From Endomychus coccineus (lineage: Eukaryota; Arthropoda; Insecta; Coleoptera; Endomychidae): a stretch of DNA of 64,000 nt. A model generated the notes under the pieces. It did not search any database. It was not told where the DNA came from and worked only from the letters and a program-made list of their open reading frames with translations. The position numbers and the translations under genes were made by a program. The stretch lies in NCBI GenBank assembly GCA_958510875.1, contig OY294068.1:192844315-192908314 (forward strand), written 5' to 3'. Shown here in pieces: positions 36,564-49,138 of this stretch (its first letter is position 1; the number at the start of each line of letters is the position of its first letter).

Positions 36564-37949
36564 CCTTTTTTAGAATTCTGCTATCGCGGTTGTGGTATTG
36601 ACGTGCAGCTTGAATCAGAGGGATACCAATGCTGTCATTAAAAATGATACTTAAAATAGTAAAGCGAGGATGTCGGCCATATTAGTTTCTAACCTAACTA
36701 GTAGCGACGCCGACGTACTATTTCACGAAATTTTCTGTGCATAAAAGCTTTTCTATGCTCGAAACCAGAGAATTAGAAAATTTGTTTTGAAATCGAAGTT
36801 GGCGTTTTCAAACATATGTTTTGGCTGAATCAAATTTACCAATCCGAATGAGTATGACATTTAAAGTTGAGCCGAGCCGAGAAATTACATAGCTCGATGT
36901 AATGATTTTTTTGATGAAAGCTCGTTGCATTTGAAATGGTGTGTAATGATCTGGTGTTAGTTACGGGAATTAAATAGAAGGCGCTAGGAGACTTCAATCA
37001 CGTGGAGAATGTCAATGTCAAAAAAACAATTTGACAAAATGGCGACTTGAGGTGAATCCAAATCGAATGTCAATTCGTTAGTTTCATATCATCTGGATCA
37101 ATATTTTCTTTTTTTCTCATTTTATTACAACAATTAACCAGGATTATTTATTTAAACCATCATATAATTTTTATTGTATAAATTTTCGTGGAAGAATTCA
37201 ACTGAACTATTTTTATTCATTGCTTAATGAAAATAATGCACTATTGTTCATAGGTTAGTTCAATTTGAAACTTATTTTTGCAGAATCAAAAAAAAATGTC
37301 CATTCTAATTGTCATAGTAAAATGAGAAAAAAAATATTTGTCAAATAAATGCTGTCATAAGAACCATGTGAATGTTCAAAAAGTGCCAGTCTGATAGCTA
37401 CCAAACTATTTGGTATTTAAAAAATGGAATAAACGTCATTTGTGAAATAAAAAAATCTTTTTTGAATACAAAATTGTTTGGAAAAATTGATGATGGAACA
37501 TGACTTCAATTATTTTGAAAACTTGACTCAACTTGTATGAAATTTTGGTTTTGTTTAGGAATTTTTTTTATTTGTCATTTCCCTTCAACTAGAAAGGATT
37601 ATAAGCTATCGAAGATGGCAGCACCGTGTGAACACTGCAGAAACAAATATAAAAGTAAAAAAATATACAGAAATCTTACATTTTTATCTAGATCACTATT
37701 CATCTGATGACTTTTTTTAGAAGGCACATATTCATAAATTCTTAGAAAACCACAATGACAATTGAGATCTAAGCTTAATAAAAATTCTTTTATAAATGTA
37801 TAAAAAATTGCACAGCTGCAGAAGCTTTACTTTCAGGTGAACATACTTTGCTGCCAAAGAAGTTTGGCATTAAAGTTAAATTGAAGATGCAACCCAATGA
37901 AAAGAGAGACAATTAAATTCAATAGCTCAAGAAGTGATTAAAGATATGG

Positions 37950-38930
37950 TCTTATTTTATTATTAATCATTTCATGGTAACACTACCAAATTTCTGATGT
38001 CAATAAAGTCGATTTAACCAAACTAATTCGAATTTTTATTAATAAATTAATCAATATAATACCATTTTTGACATAATAAAAAGGAATTTTTCTATTGAAT
38101 TAATATTTAAAAATTTTAATAATTGATTTTCTGAATGTTTGAGTATTTTTCTTATAATTAAAATTATTCCTGTTGGTAATTATATCAATTTTTATATTGA
38201 AATATTGCTTTAAAAAATTGATGGTAGAAGCCGTTATTCTATGGTATTAAAATGTGTAAATACCTACATGAAATAACGTCTAATATTCTTGATGAAATGC
38301 AATACCATTTTTGACATAATTTAAATAGGTCTTCAACTAAAAACCAATTTTTCATATTAAATTAATACTTAAAAATTGTAATAATTGATTTCCTGCATGT
38401 TTGAGTGTTTTTCTTATAATTAAAATTATTGTGGTCCGTAATTATTTCAACATTTCAATAAAAAAAATTATTTGAATAGATTAACAGTAATGATGACATT
38501 TTTATTTTTAGAATCTTCGTCCATCAAAGTTAATAACATATTTTTGCTGAATTAAAATAATGAAAATCAAAATATTCTATTGCAACAAAAAATGATGAAG
38601 ATCAAAAATGAGTAATTTTAATTAAAATACCTAGGAACCATATTAATTTTTATATTGGAATATTGCTTTAAAAAATTGATGTTGGAAGCCGTTATTCTAT
38701 GGTATTAAAATGTTTAAATACCTACGTGAAATAATGTCCTAATATTTTAGATGAAAGGATTTTTTTATTCAATATAAATTTTAATAATTTATTTTCTGCA
38801 TGTTTGAGTGTTTTTATTATTATTAAAATTATTATTATTCTATGGTATTAAAATGTTTAAATAACGTGAAATAACGTCTAATATTTTTGATAAAAAGTTT
38901 TTATTGATGGAGATATTTGGCAAAAGTAGC
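37950..38930. repeat. AT-rich diverged tandem/interspersed repeats
   Basis: Blocks containing GCCGTTATTCTATGGTATTA recur at about 38230, 38690 and (partly) 38835. They share flanks such as AATATTGCTTTAAAAAATTGATG and TACCATTTTTGACATAAT at 38060 and 38300. A related GGCGTTACTCTATGGTAA sits at 2970. There is no coding potential. Confidence 0.6.
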
Positions 38931-39047
38931 CCAGAAATAACATAAATTATTCAAAAACCTTAAAACCTATAAAACATTATATTTGAATCTTATATGAACG
39001 AATCAGTTTGATTATAGCGACTTATTTCACCCTCCGAAATCTATTAT

Positions 39048-39057
39048 TTTATTTATT
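39048..39057 (-). terminator. Candidate polyadenylation signals of the GAB gene
   Basis: Overlapping TTTATT repeats on the plus strand, i.e. AATAAA on the minus strand, about 40 nt after the GAB stop codon. Confidence 0.4.
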
Positions 39058-39097
39058 TGCTTCCAATAAACCCTCAAATTCCACGAAATAGTAGTTA

Positions 39098-42000
39098 CTA
39101 TTTCTTATGAGTGTGAAAATTTAGGGGTTCCTGTCGTTCTTTTTCTAAGTTATTACGAGTGATATTAAATGCTTGGGTTTTGGTAAAATCGACCTTTTTG
39201 TACACGGTATTAGGACCGGGCGACCTTACGGACGACCCCTGTGACAAATTATTCGAATTGCTCGGGAAATTGCAATCCAAGTCCAAATCTAAGTATTGCA
39301 TCTTGCCCGTCACATAATCCGAATCGTTGGAATAGAGATTTTCGGCCGAATATCTCAGACTTGGCGGCGTTGGACTTGGAGCGGCACGGATTTTCTTAAC
39401 ATCGTCATCGTTGTTGAAATTTCTCCTCATGTGTGCTTCCTGGAAGAAAAAATGAACTTGCAAATAGAGTACATCGGATTGTAATACGGGTTTAATACAG
39501 GTCATCTCTTCCAATATTCCAAACAAAGTCATTTTTAGAAATATAAATTTCATGTAAAATTAAAATATTTAAAAGCAAACTAACGAGAACATCTAGGAGT
39601 AGCCAGATGTTGGGTCAAGATGATTTCAATAATTTCACAAAAGTTTCTTTTTCTAAAAGAAATCATAAGCCTGATCAATAATAATATAGGACGGAAAACG
39701 AATGCTAAGCTATGATAAATGTTAATGTTAACTATCTGGAAATCTTAATATGGTTTATAAGTTTTAAACGTGTTTCTTTCATAAGTTACATAATTAATCA
39801 AAGTGTACCACACGTAAATCGGGACGTAAGGTAGTATCTGATCATCACAATTGTAGTAACATATAGTCTTGATTATATTTTTAAATTTCGATTATTTATA
39901 AATCGATTAATGAACCTCTTGTAAAAATTATGCAAGAAGTAACTGAAACGAATATTCTCCAAAATATTTTCTTCTAACTTCCACTCGGTTTTCGCTCGAC
40001 TAACGAGTGAATTCAATGCAGTAAGTCATGTGTTTTTGTTTGGTATTACAAAATATTGTTGAAATATTATATTCATCTTACAATAATATTACTGAGATTA
40101 TCGAAAGTACATTTGAAGATCGTGCATTGATTAGAACATTTCGATAACCCGATATTTTTAATGTTTCGTTTCCATGAATTACACTTACTTTATCATCGCA
40201 ATCTGAAAAATAATAAATTTTTTTTTTTTAGATGAATTTTTGTAGATAATTTCTATAATTTTTATTTTTATTTTTTATAAGTATATTTTATGGTTTTTGA
40301 ATATAACAAATTTGTTTATATTTATAATTAGAAATTAAATTTTGAAACAACTTGTAGGGAATTATTATTATATTTTTTTCAATTGATTGAATAAATAAAA
40401 AGAATAAATTAATTATTCATTATTGAAATATTTAGTTAATTTATTTGTTTGTAGGAATTCATTTTATCTAATTGTTCTTTTAATATTTCCAGCGAATGTT
40501 TAAGGTTTATTAAGATATATTATAACACTATTGATACAAAATAATCACCCTAATTATATTAAAGTACTGAGGACCTTTTTAGTTTACTCTGATGATGGCT
40601 ACCAAGTAGCCGAAAGGTACTCAGTATTTTAATAGCATTTTTAGTGGAATAGTGTGATTATTTCTCATCAGTAATTTTATAAACATACAAAGAAAACCTT
40701 GGACAGAAACGCTTTGGAATGTTTATTTATTAGATTTCATATTTTTATTATCAAATATAAATTATTTATTGATATTATTTAAATAGTTCAATTGATTAGT
40801 TCATTAATTTTATAAATAAAAATGTATGTTTATTTTTCATCTAATTAAAATAAAGTTTTATTCTATATTTATATCATATTATTTTTTATTTAATTTACAT
40901 GTACATTTTTTATGAATTAATTATATTTAGAAAATTTTATTATCTTTTTCTAACTCTTTCAGATATAGGATGTTTTATTTTAATAATTGATCAAGTAAAC
41001 TTGAAACTTATTTTCTGCAACAGGAATCAGTCTTCTAGAAAAAGTCCCCTCTGTCATTCACTTGTATCACGTTATTCAACACGAGAATGTATTTTTTTTT
41101 GTATTGAACGATTCGAATATTTGTTACTTTTCTTTGTTCAAACATTTGGTAAACATGTGAATTAATCCAAGATGACAAATGTTTAATTTTTGTTATTTGA
41201 CATAATAAATAAGAACTCCTAATTTTGTTTGTAACACAGTTTTTCGAATCAACGAAGGTGATAATTCTTTGAAACGCGTGAAGAGCTTTGAATAATGATT
41301 CTTTCAGTGGGACACCGTTTCGATCACTTGGTGCTTTAGCATTTCCAAATGGTGTTTTCTACACCTCTGACGGAAATGGTCGAATAGTGACTGCATCGCC
41401 CTACTCGTTCCACTGATGAGCTATGAGAGAGCGAGACAGCTGCCCGGAACTGATAGACGTGTTGTCACTGTTCTACTTAATAATACGCAAAATGTGTTCG
41501 TTATTCATCCAATGCATTATAGCAAGTCTATAGATTGTCCTAAAAAATATTCATGAATCCTACCTGTAACGGTGTTGGAGGCTTCAACTTTCTATCGACC
41601 GAAGGACCACCTCTAGGCGACGGCGGTTCCTGATTCGAAGACGTCGACAGCGAATCCGACAACTTTCTTCTCGGTTTCAGTTCCCGATTAACGGTAGGCG
41701 GAGGCATCATCTGCGCGTCCGCGAGCAAGGGACTAGGTAGATTGGAGTATGCCGGCGTAGAAGATCCTTGCGAATGAGGCGACGCCGGTTCCTCTTGAGA
41801 TTCACCTATTTCGTAATGGAATACCTGCAAATCGATTCGTTATTCGATGCTATCAAGCGAAAATTGCAAAACACTCACTTGACTAGTTCCTGGTTTTGGC
41901 GATATGTCGTACCTAAATATGTGTCCGTCAACCATAACGGGCGCAGCATTATTATAGCAATGTCTTCTGTTATTTTTCAGCGAGTCGCTTTCGACTTGAT

Positions 42001-45000
42001 GCGATCGGGGAAAATCGTACGTTTCATCGCTTACGATTTTCTGAAACGAGGAAAATTTTGAGATTTATACAGAATACCACCCATTCACTAGCTTAACCAA
42101 TCGGAAACGGAAGTGTTCAAATTGAATGGTGCAAACAGTTTATCATTCGATTAATTATATTAAATTATAGTTGGACAATTCGTGGTTAATGGAAGTTGTA
42201 GGTGAGAAATGTAGTTCACTGGGATATTGTATAATTTGAACCAGTTAGTGGCGTAGCTTCAAATTTGGGGCCATCCTCTCAAAAACTTTTATTTAATAAA
42301 TGCCCGGTACCCACGTCGACACGTCCTACGAAATGGATCTATTTCTTTCAAGATACTGATACAAGCCTAAAAGTCAGTTATCGATGATAAACACGTTTGT
42401 CGATCGATAACTCGACTGACTTCATCGCACCCCTCGAAAGTTGTTGGTATCTGCCGACGACGACCGAAAAGTAAACTCATGCGCGGAGTTTGCGGCATTC
42501 CTGAGAATCCGAGTTCGGTCACCCCAGAACTCCAGGATTCCAGGATTCTCACGCTACAGGCTAAGCCCCTCCTTCGCTCCATAAGCATAGCGCTTCCGGC
42601 TCGACCAATCACAGGCAATATCGCGACTTTCTCCCCAGACTTTTTGAATAAAAGACAACTGCATTTCCTCATCGCCCTAGACTCTGTATCAAGCTTTCTG
42701 CAGTGGCCCCTACCAAGGCAAAACCACCTGATTGCCATCATCATCACCAATTCATCAGCCGGAGGCTATCCATCATCGACTCGTCGCCCCGACTCGCAGA
42801 CCCTAGCGTCTCGCCGTCCGGCACAGTTCGACTGCTCATCGCCCCGCTATTCCTCAACGGTGTTTGCTCGCTTTGCTCGCTCTACCCGTGTCTGCGTCTG
42901 CAGAACTTGCCGGGGCAATTTTTTTCCGTTTCTACATCGTATTTGAACTCGTTTACCGGCATTTGGAGATTAAAATACCCTTTAAGAAGTTTTTTATGAC
43001 TATTTTTAATTTTTTGTGTTATTTTTCAACGGAAATGCCAAACAACGGTTGTTGACCCCATAAATCGACATTTTATAGTAAATGAACGTCCAAGAAGTCG
43101 TTTCCGATCGAAAATTGGCCGCTGAATCCGAAAATGGTGTCAGTTTCCTTCCAGAATCCATCATTTTCTATCCATTGGCTGATTTTCGGCAAAATACCTT
43201 TTTTTTGACGGCGTCATATCGGTGGCAGCAGCAACTTGAAAAAAAATGTTTGTACCGAAATATGCGTGTTTTCACCTCAGCTTTACGATAAAATAAGAAC
43301 TCTTCTGACTAAATGGGTTTTCGAGGTCGAAAAATCGAAAAAACTAAAAAAAACGACAAAAAACCGATATTACTGTACAAAAATCTGCCGTCAGGTCGCT
43401 GACAAGTCTTTTTTTGGGACATATGACCCCGGAATCGGATTCAGCGGGAAATTTCACTATAAGAAAACAGTTCTCGAACGTCATCCAACAGTTTTTACAC
43501 TCCAGTATACCATTAATTTTACGACAAAAAAACAGGTAAAGGTAATTTTCTTAAGTAGGATATTTGGATTTCTTGGACAATTTTCGATCGAAAACATGCT
43601 ATTACATTATTTTTTTTAAATATTTTGGTGCTTTGGAAAAGCAGTTTGAAAAAAAGCTTTTTCGTAGCTGCAAATCTAGAGACTTCGTTTTTTTGTAATG
43701 TTTGAAGTTTGTTTCTTAAAACTTTAAATCGACTAAAATCGTGATCAAAAAATTACTCATTTTGATGTAAAATTTCCCAAGCATTCTGATTTTGATAATT
43801 TTTCAATCCCACATGAACCAGAACCACTAAATTCAACAAAGCGCAAAAAATAGGAGGCAAAACAACGAAACCGAATATAAATTAGCGAAATTTATTAATT
43901 TTGTGGCTCTGGGACATCATGTGGGATCGAAAAAAAAATCAGTCATTTTGATCACGATTTTAGTCGATTTAAAGTTTCAAAAAACAAACTTCAAACATTA
44001 CAAAAAAACGAAGTCTCTATATTTGCAGCTACGAAAAAGCTTTTTTTCAAAGTGCTTTTCCTAAGCACCAAAATGTTAAATAATACCGGTTTTTTGTCGT
44101 TTTTTTCAGTATTTTCGATTTTTCGACCTCTTAAACCCATTTAGTCAAAAGAATTCTTATTTTATCGTAAAGCTGAGGTGAAAACACGCAGATTTCGCAA
44201 AGAAAAATTATTTTCAAGTGGTTGCTCACACCGATATGACGCCGTCAAAAAAAAGGCTTGCCAAAAATCAGCTAATGAATAAAAAATGATGGGTTATCTA
44301 AGGAAACTGACACCATTTTCGGATTCAGCGGCCGATTTCCGATCGGAAATGACTTCTTGGACGTTTATTTATTATAAAATGTCGATTTCTGGGGTCAAAA
44401 ACTGTTTTTTTGGCATTTTCGTTGAAAAAAAAACAAAAAATTAAGAAAACTCATAAAAAACATTTCAAAGGGTATTTTAATCTATAAATGCCGGTAAACG
44501 AGTTCAAATACGATGTAGAAACGGAAACAAAATTGCCCCGGCAGACCCCCCTGACCGTATCCTTTAATTTAGAATTGCCCATATAAAGCTGATGAATTTT
44601 TCAATATTGATTTTATCCTCTATATATGAATAATGTATTATATTTTTTTAATGAATTATGCAAATACTTCAATGTATATTAGCATCAATAAAAAAATCTT
44701 ATCTTATCTTATCCTGACTAAATTCTGGATGAAGATGAAGATTATGATTTAAATAATTGATTTTGAACAATAAAAAAAATTTCATTTATTGTCATTTGTG
44801 TACTGTATATTATAATCAAGAACAATATTATTATATTCATGAAATTATATTGTTGCGAATAACAAATTTATACAAAATTGACAAATTGTAACTTTCTATT
44901 CTAGCCTGTCTATAAATAAATAAATAAATTACCTGAGTATCTCCATTATTTCGATGGCTGCTCGAATTCATATCGCTGCTACAAAATATTCCAATTAAAT

Positions 45001-48000
45001 ATAAGTTGGTTATTATCATATTGTTACTTACATTTTAAATGGTGTCGATGTCGGTAAAGTTAAGTTAAGATAATTGGGTGATGTACCCACAGCTGTGATT
45101 GGTTTTGGAGGTCTCGGAGGCGCTTCAGTCTTTGTAAATTTTTGTGTAACTATATCTATATCTGCAGAACTATTTGAAGGTCTCTTCATTTTAGAATCTA
45201 GTTGAATAAATGAGACAATTAAATTTCTTCAATTTAAACCGATATCCTGAAAAATTTGATACGGCTAATTTTGGTGTTACTTTATGTTTTTTGGGGTGCT
45301 GAATACAGGAAAAATTCTGTCGCTGCCGCTCGAAAAGTTATGACCAGATTTTTGTGGTTTTTTACGTTTTTCTTAATTAATTTGAAACGAAGGCTTTAAT
45401 CGAATATATACTCGAGATCAAAATTGTAGATATTTGTAAAACGCGTCGAATGAGCCGTTTGGAGGTTATGAGCTCGAGATAACGCCCATTTTGTGATTTT
45501 TTTATGGTTTTTTAAATATTTTTTTTTGAACCGAAAAAAAATCGCAAACATAATTGATCTAGATGAAAAGTTGCCATTTTTATTCTACTTTTCACTAGAT
45601 TTTTTTAGATAAAGACATCGCTTCGGATTACACTGTTTCTTGGTTTTTGATGATAGGCCCAAAATTGGGCCTTGGAGGGGCCCAAACACATTTAAATCGA
45701 TATCTCGACTTTGACTGAAGCAAAAAAGATGTGCAGGTGCGCAAAATACGCGTATGAACCAGGGCTATCAACACCTAAAATTTGTTTTTTCCGAAACTTT
45801 CCTAACCTTAAAATTTTTCCAATTTTCTAAGGTTTCTTGAAAGATGAGCTAAAATTCCGCATTTATATAAAAATGTCATTTGAAGTTTTTTTTTTAGATA
45901 GTATTGGTCAATATCTACAATATGCGTGTATCCTTAATAAATGTAATCTACTTTACCGACGACCGTTTTATTTGAAAAAATTGTACCCGACGAGATTTTA
46001 TTTTGTCTTTCACTCGATTTATATTTTTTTCTATGATAGCTAGGAGGTCACATTTCTGGATTTAGATAAAGACATAGCTTCAGATTACACTGGTTCTTGA
46101 TTTTTGATGATAGACCCAAAATTGGGCTTTGGAGGCCCAAACATATTTTGATCGATATCTCGACTTTGACCTGAGCAAAAAAGATGTGCAGGTGCGCAAA
46201 ATATGCGAATGGACCAGTGCTAGCAGCACCTAAAATTTGGTATTTTCCCAAATTTCCTAACCTCAAAATTTTTCCAATTTTCCGAGGTCATCTTTTTGAG
46301 AGATGAGCCAAAATTCGGCATTTATATCAAAATGTCATTTGAAGGTTTTTTTTAGATAGTATTGGTCAAAATCTACAATATGCATTTTGATTTTTAGGTC
46401 AAAATATGCATTTTTCAGCACGCTATCCCATTTCCACGGTTTTTCGGAAAATTCAAATTTTCGCGCTAAGATGTTGAAAAACAACTAAATCCAGTAAAAA
46501 GTAGAATAAAAATGCCAACTTTTCATCCGGACCAATTACGTTTGCGATTTTTTTTTGGTTCAAAAAAAAATATTTAAAAAACCATAAAAAAATCACAAAA
46601 TGGGCGTTATCTCGGGCCCATAACGTTCTTCTTGGGCTCATTCGACGCGTATTTCAATTATCTACAACTTTGATCTGAAGTATATATTCGATTAAAGCTT
46701 TCGTTTTCAAATTAATTTAAAAAAACTTAAAAAACCACAAAATCTGGCCAAAAAAAGGCCTCAACTTTTCGAGCGGCAGGGATAGAATTTTTTAACTATT
46801 TTTCCGTATGCAGCACCCAAAAAAACATAAAGTAACATGAAAATTAGCCGTATCAAATTTTCTACTCAACTTTTTTGACTGTGCACCTGGACTATTGTGG
46901 AAAGACATAAATAAGAGAAAGCAACAAAGTATTGAATCCAAAATGTTCAAAGTTGAATCAATGAAAGTTTTTCAATCAAAATATAATACCGGGATATCAA
47001 AAATTATCTTGGTCAAGGGTGGTTGTGGAATCTAAAACGTGTGTCTTACATTACGTTTGAAATAATTATGTCACTGTCACACTGACATAATCAATAACCT
47101 ACAAATTTCATACCTGTTGTAAAACAATAATGAACTACAAATTATGAAATAATTATGTGAACTTTGAACCTTTTCAGAGGTCGTGATAGCCACAATCTGG
47201 GTTAAAAACTGTTTTGAAATAGTTAATTTTCCGTGAATCGAATGACGTTCACGTGAGAAGCCCGTAGCACACGAGTTAGAAAAGTGCAAACTGGTTGTAC
47301 CTAATACGGCTTTACGACGACCTTTCGCGTGCCATTTTCGCTCCATGTAGTTAGATTTAGTATCGGACCGTGCCCGATGGCCCTTCTTTTTTCGATAAAT
47401 GTCCATTAAATAGGAAAATTTAATTAAAACAGTTTGAGCTATTCTCAGATCTCAGCTACGCGCGTCTAATGTGCGACGTACCAAAGGGAATTTTCTCGCG
47501 ACTAAAATATACACGAAGCTGGTAAAAGCTAGCGGCCCATAGCCAATAACACTTTATTACAACTGGCGCCGGTCGCACGGGGCAAGAAACCCCAAATTAC
47601 AAGACCAAGGTAAAATGTATAAACTCTAACTTACGAGCAGCGAGCTCCTCGAGGCATATTTCAAAATGATTTAGTTCGTAGCTAATTACATAGGACGTCT
47701 GGCGTTCATGCAATTATGTTTTTAGATAATTCGAACCTTCTAATTTCGATAGGCCACGTGAAAATCCCGGAGTCCAAAGCGCTAAAGACTTCTGACTGTT
47801 ACAATATTCGTATAAAATTGCGAAATGTGGCACTTTTAGAAACTTCAAATTAATTATGACATAATTATTTCTAACATAAAGTAAGACACACATTTCAGAT
47901 TCCACAACCACCCTTGACAAAATAATTTTTGATATCCCGGTATGACAATATTCCACCAAACCATATGGTTAATGAATCTTTCACATTCATCTACTGAATA

Positions 48001-49138
48001 AATGATAAATATAGACTTACTATCTACAGAGGAGTTGTGCGTCCATTCATCATCATGGAACACATTTTCCGAGTCTGTGGGACTTTGCAGTGGTGAATCT
48101 TCTTTCGATGTATTATTTTTAATTGAACTTGTACCTAAGGACCTAGGTAAATCATAGAATCTAGGATCTTGCAAATCATTAACATAGTTCAAATATATTT
48201 TTTGCGAAGATGAACTGGTGTCATATGTATCGTTATGCCAGGTATCAGATTTCACTGCTGAATTTTTTATGTTATAATCAAGCAAACTTTTGAAATTCTA
48301 AAAATAAATTAAACATGGAATAAATTGAGGAATGTGTTTGAGCAAAAATACACATACCTGTTTGTTATAAATTGATCTACCAGTGATACATTCGGAAATC
48401 GGTATATACGGGCTTGTACTGACAGGTGATATTGGGGGTGTGTCAGCAGAAGGCAAAGAAAAATGTCTTGCAACTGGTACATCTCTATTGCACTCTCTGG
48501 AACACTCCTCTTCAACAATTTCTATATCAGGCGATTGATTCATTTCATCTATAAATTGAATAAAAATAAACTGCCTTGCTTATTTTCATCTGGATTCTAA
48601 TCACTTACATTCTTCATCCTCAGAAGTGCATTTAATACCACAAACATTCAAAATGTTTTTAACCCAAGAACGCATTTCCAATTCGGTATCTGCTGCTAAG
48701 TAGTAAGTACGTGTTGGAGTTTTAATCGCAAAAACATGATCAAATTTGAGGTCCCTTTGATCCAATTTGAAACTCACATCAACTTGTTCACACTGATCTA
48801 AATTTATAACACCTTTAGCATGTCTGCACTTCCTATCAGTATAGTATGTTAACACAAATTGACCTGGTAGCTCTCCAGAATTGGTTAATGAAAACCATCG
48901 TCGTCGCCACCTCTGAAAATAACAATTTTAATAAGTGTTGATACTGTTTAAATATATGAATCACTCAGCTATGTACTTAGTCTGATACTGATAACATTTC
49001 ATAGGAAGTACATACATAATACATATGAATAAAATGATTACTTACAGCTCTCCAAATTCTCTTTGTTGGGGGAGATTTCGTTAACCATCCTTCAAAAACT
49101 ACCTCTTGACCTGTCTTTGCCATTCCTTTATCTTGCAT
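39098..49138 (-). CDS. GRB2-associated binder (GAB / Daughter of sevenless) adaptor
   Basis: Nine exons, minus strand: 49046-49138, 48609-48912, 48358-48548, 48021-48297, 45032-45197, 44933-44978, 41879-42040, 41564-41824 and 39098-39439; 613 residues with consistent phases. A PH domain (about residues 10-126) has VVFEGWLTKSPPTKRIWRA, RWRRRWFSL and YYLAADTELEMRSWV, as in GAB1. Docking motifs (my numbering): PPRPPKP 315-321 and NYLNL (Tyr331), YDFP (Tyr367), two P-x-x-x-R-x-x-K-P Grb2 C-SH3 sites (PTVNRELKP 456-464, PSVDRKLKP 487-495), QYLDLDLD (Tyr549), and the C-terminal YKKVDFTKTQAF (Tyr580) with family-typical KTQA. GAB/Dos proteins sit at the membrane downstream of receptor tyrosine kinases and recruit Grb2/Drk, PI3K and SHP2/Corkscrew. 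The start ATG at 49138 could also be a second in-frame Met five codons on. Introns carry three foldback elements. Confidence 0.92.
40545..40660 (+). ncRNA. Penelope-type terminal repeat with hammerhead-like core
   Basis: CTGATGA at 40589-40595, one extra T, stem II GGCTAC/GTAGCC (40597-40602 and 40606-40611, loop CAA) and GAAA at 40612-40615. The outer segments 40556-40573 and 40616-40633 are nearly complementary over 18 nt. The sequence is homologous to the arms of the Penelope relic at 12044-12900. I cannot assign stem III and the cleavage site with confidence (GGUAC-UCA-GUAUU is possible). Antisense to GAB, in its intron between exons 8 and 9. Confidence 0.5.
41404..41452 (+). ncRNA. Mutated minimal type I hammerhead-like motif
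   Basis: Same layout as 22811-22860: CGTTCCA, CTGATGA (41413-41419), stem II GCT/AGC (41420-41432), GAGA where GAAA is expected, CAGCTG, and GCC where the GUC cleavage triplet should be, then CGGAAC pairing with CGTTCC of stem I. Stem I and stem II are better kept than in the 22.8 kb copy, but two core positions are changed, so it is probably inactive. Confidence 0.5.
42908..44543. mobile_element. Foldback element with long inverted arms
   Basis: The left arm (42908 to about 43775) and right arm (about 43935 to 44543) are inverse copies. They begin TGCCGGGGCAATTTT and share TTTACCGGCATTTGGAGAT-like and GACTTCTTGGACGTT blocks. Right flank CAGACCCCCCTGACC. No clear target duplication was found. 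Open frames at 43082-43619 inside the left arm look like AT-rich chance frames. It lies in the GAB intron between exons 6 and 7. Confidence 0.8.
45251..46892. mobile_element. Foldback element with internal 455-bp tandem duplication
   Basis: Inverted arms are at about 45251-45600 and 46495-46862, sharing AAAATTTGATACGGCTAATTT. The middle holds two direct copies of a unit of about 455 bp starting AGATAAAGACAT near 45609 and 46063, each with TCGATATCTCGACTTTGAC and AAAAGATGTGCAGGTGCGCA. The right terminus GTCCAGGTGCACAGTC (complement, ending 46892 and followed by TA) matches the terminus of the element at 21619-22631. The left terminus appears lost. It lies in a GAB intron. Confidence 0.75.
46989..47940. 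mobile_element. MITE-like element, ~85 bp inverted ends, TA target site
   Basis: The ends read CCGGGATATCAAAAATTATC and its complement, flanked by TA at 46987-46988 and 47941-47942. The arms continue through GGTGGTTGTGGAATCT to about 47075 and from about 47855. The interior is non-coding. It lies in the same GAB intron as the 45.2-46.9 kb element. Confidence 0.8.

Noticed and set aside
42367..42946. Overlapping open frames of 127 and 155 codons on opposite strands
   Set aside because: GC-rich patch in a GAB intron; neither translation shows a motif, splice partners or plausible codon pattern. Possibly old transposon DNA.
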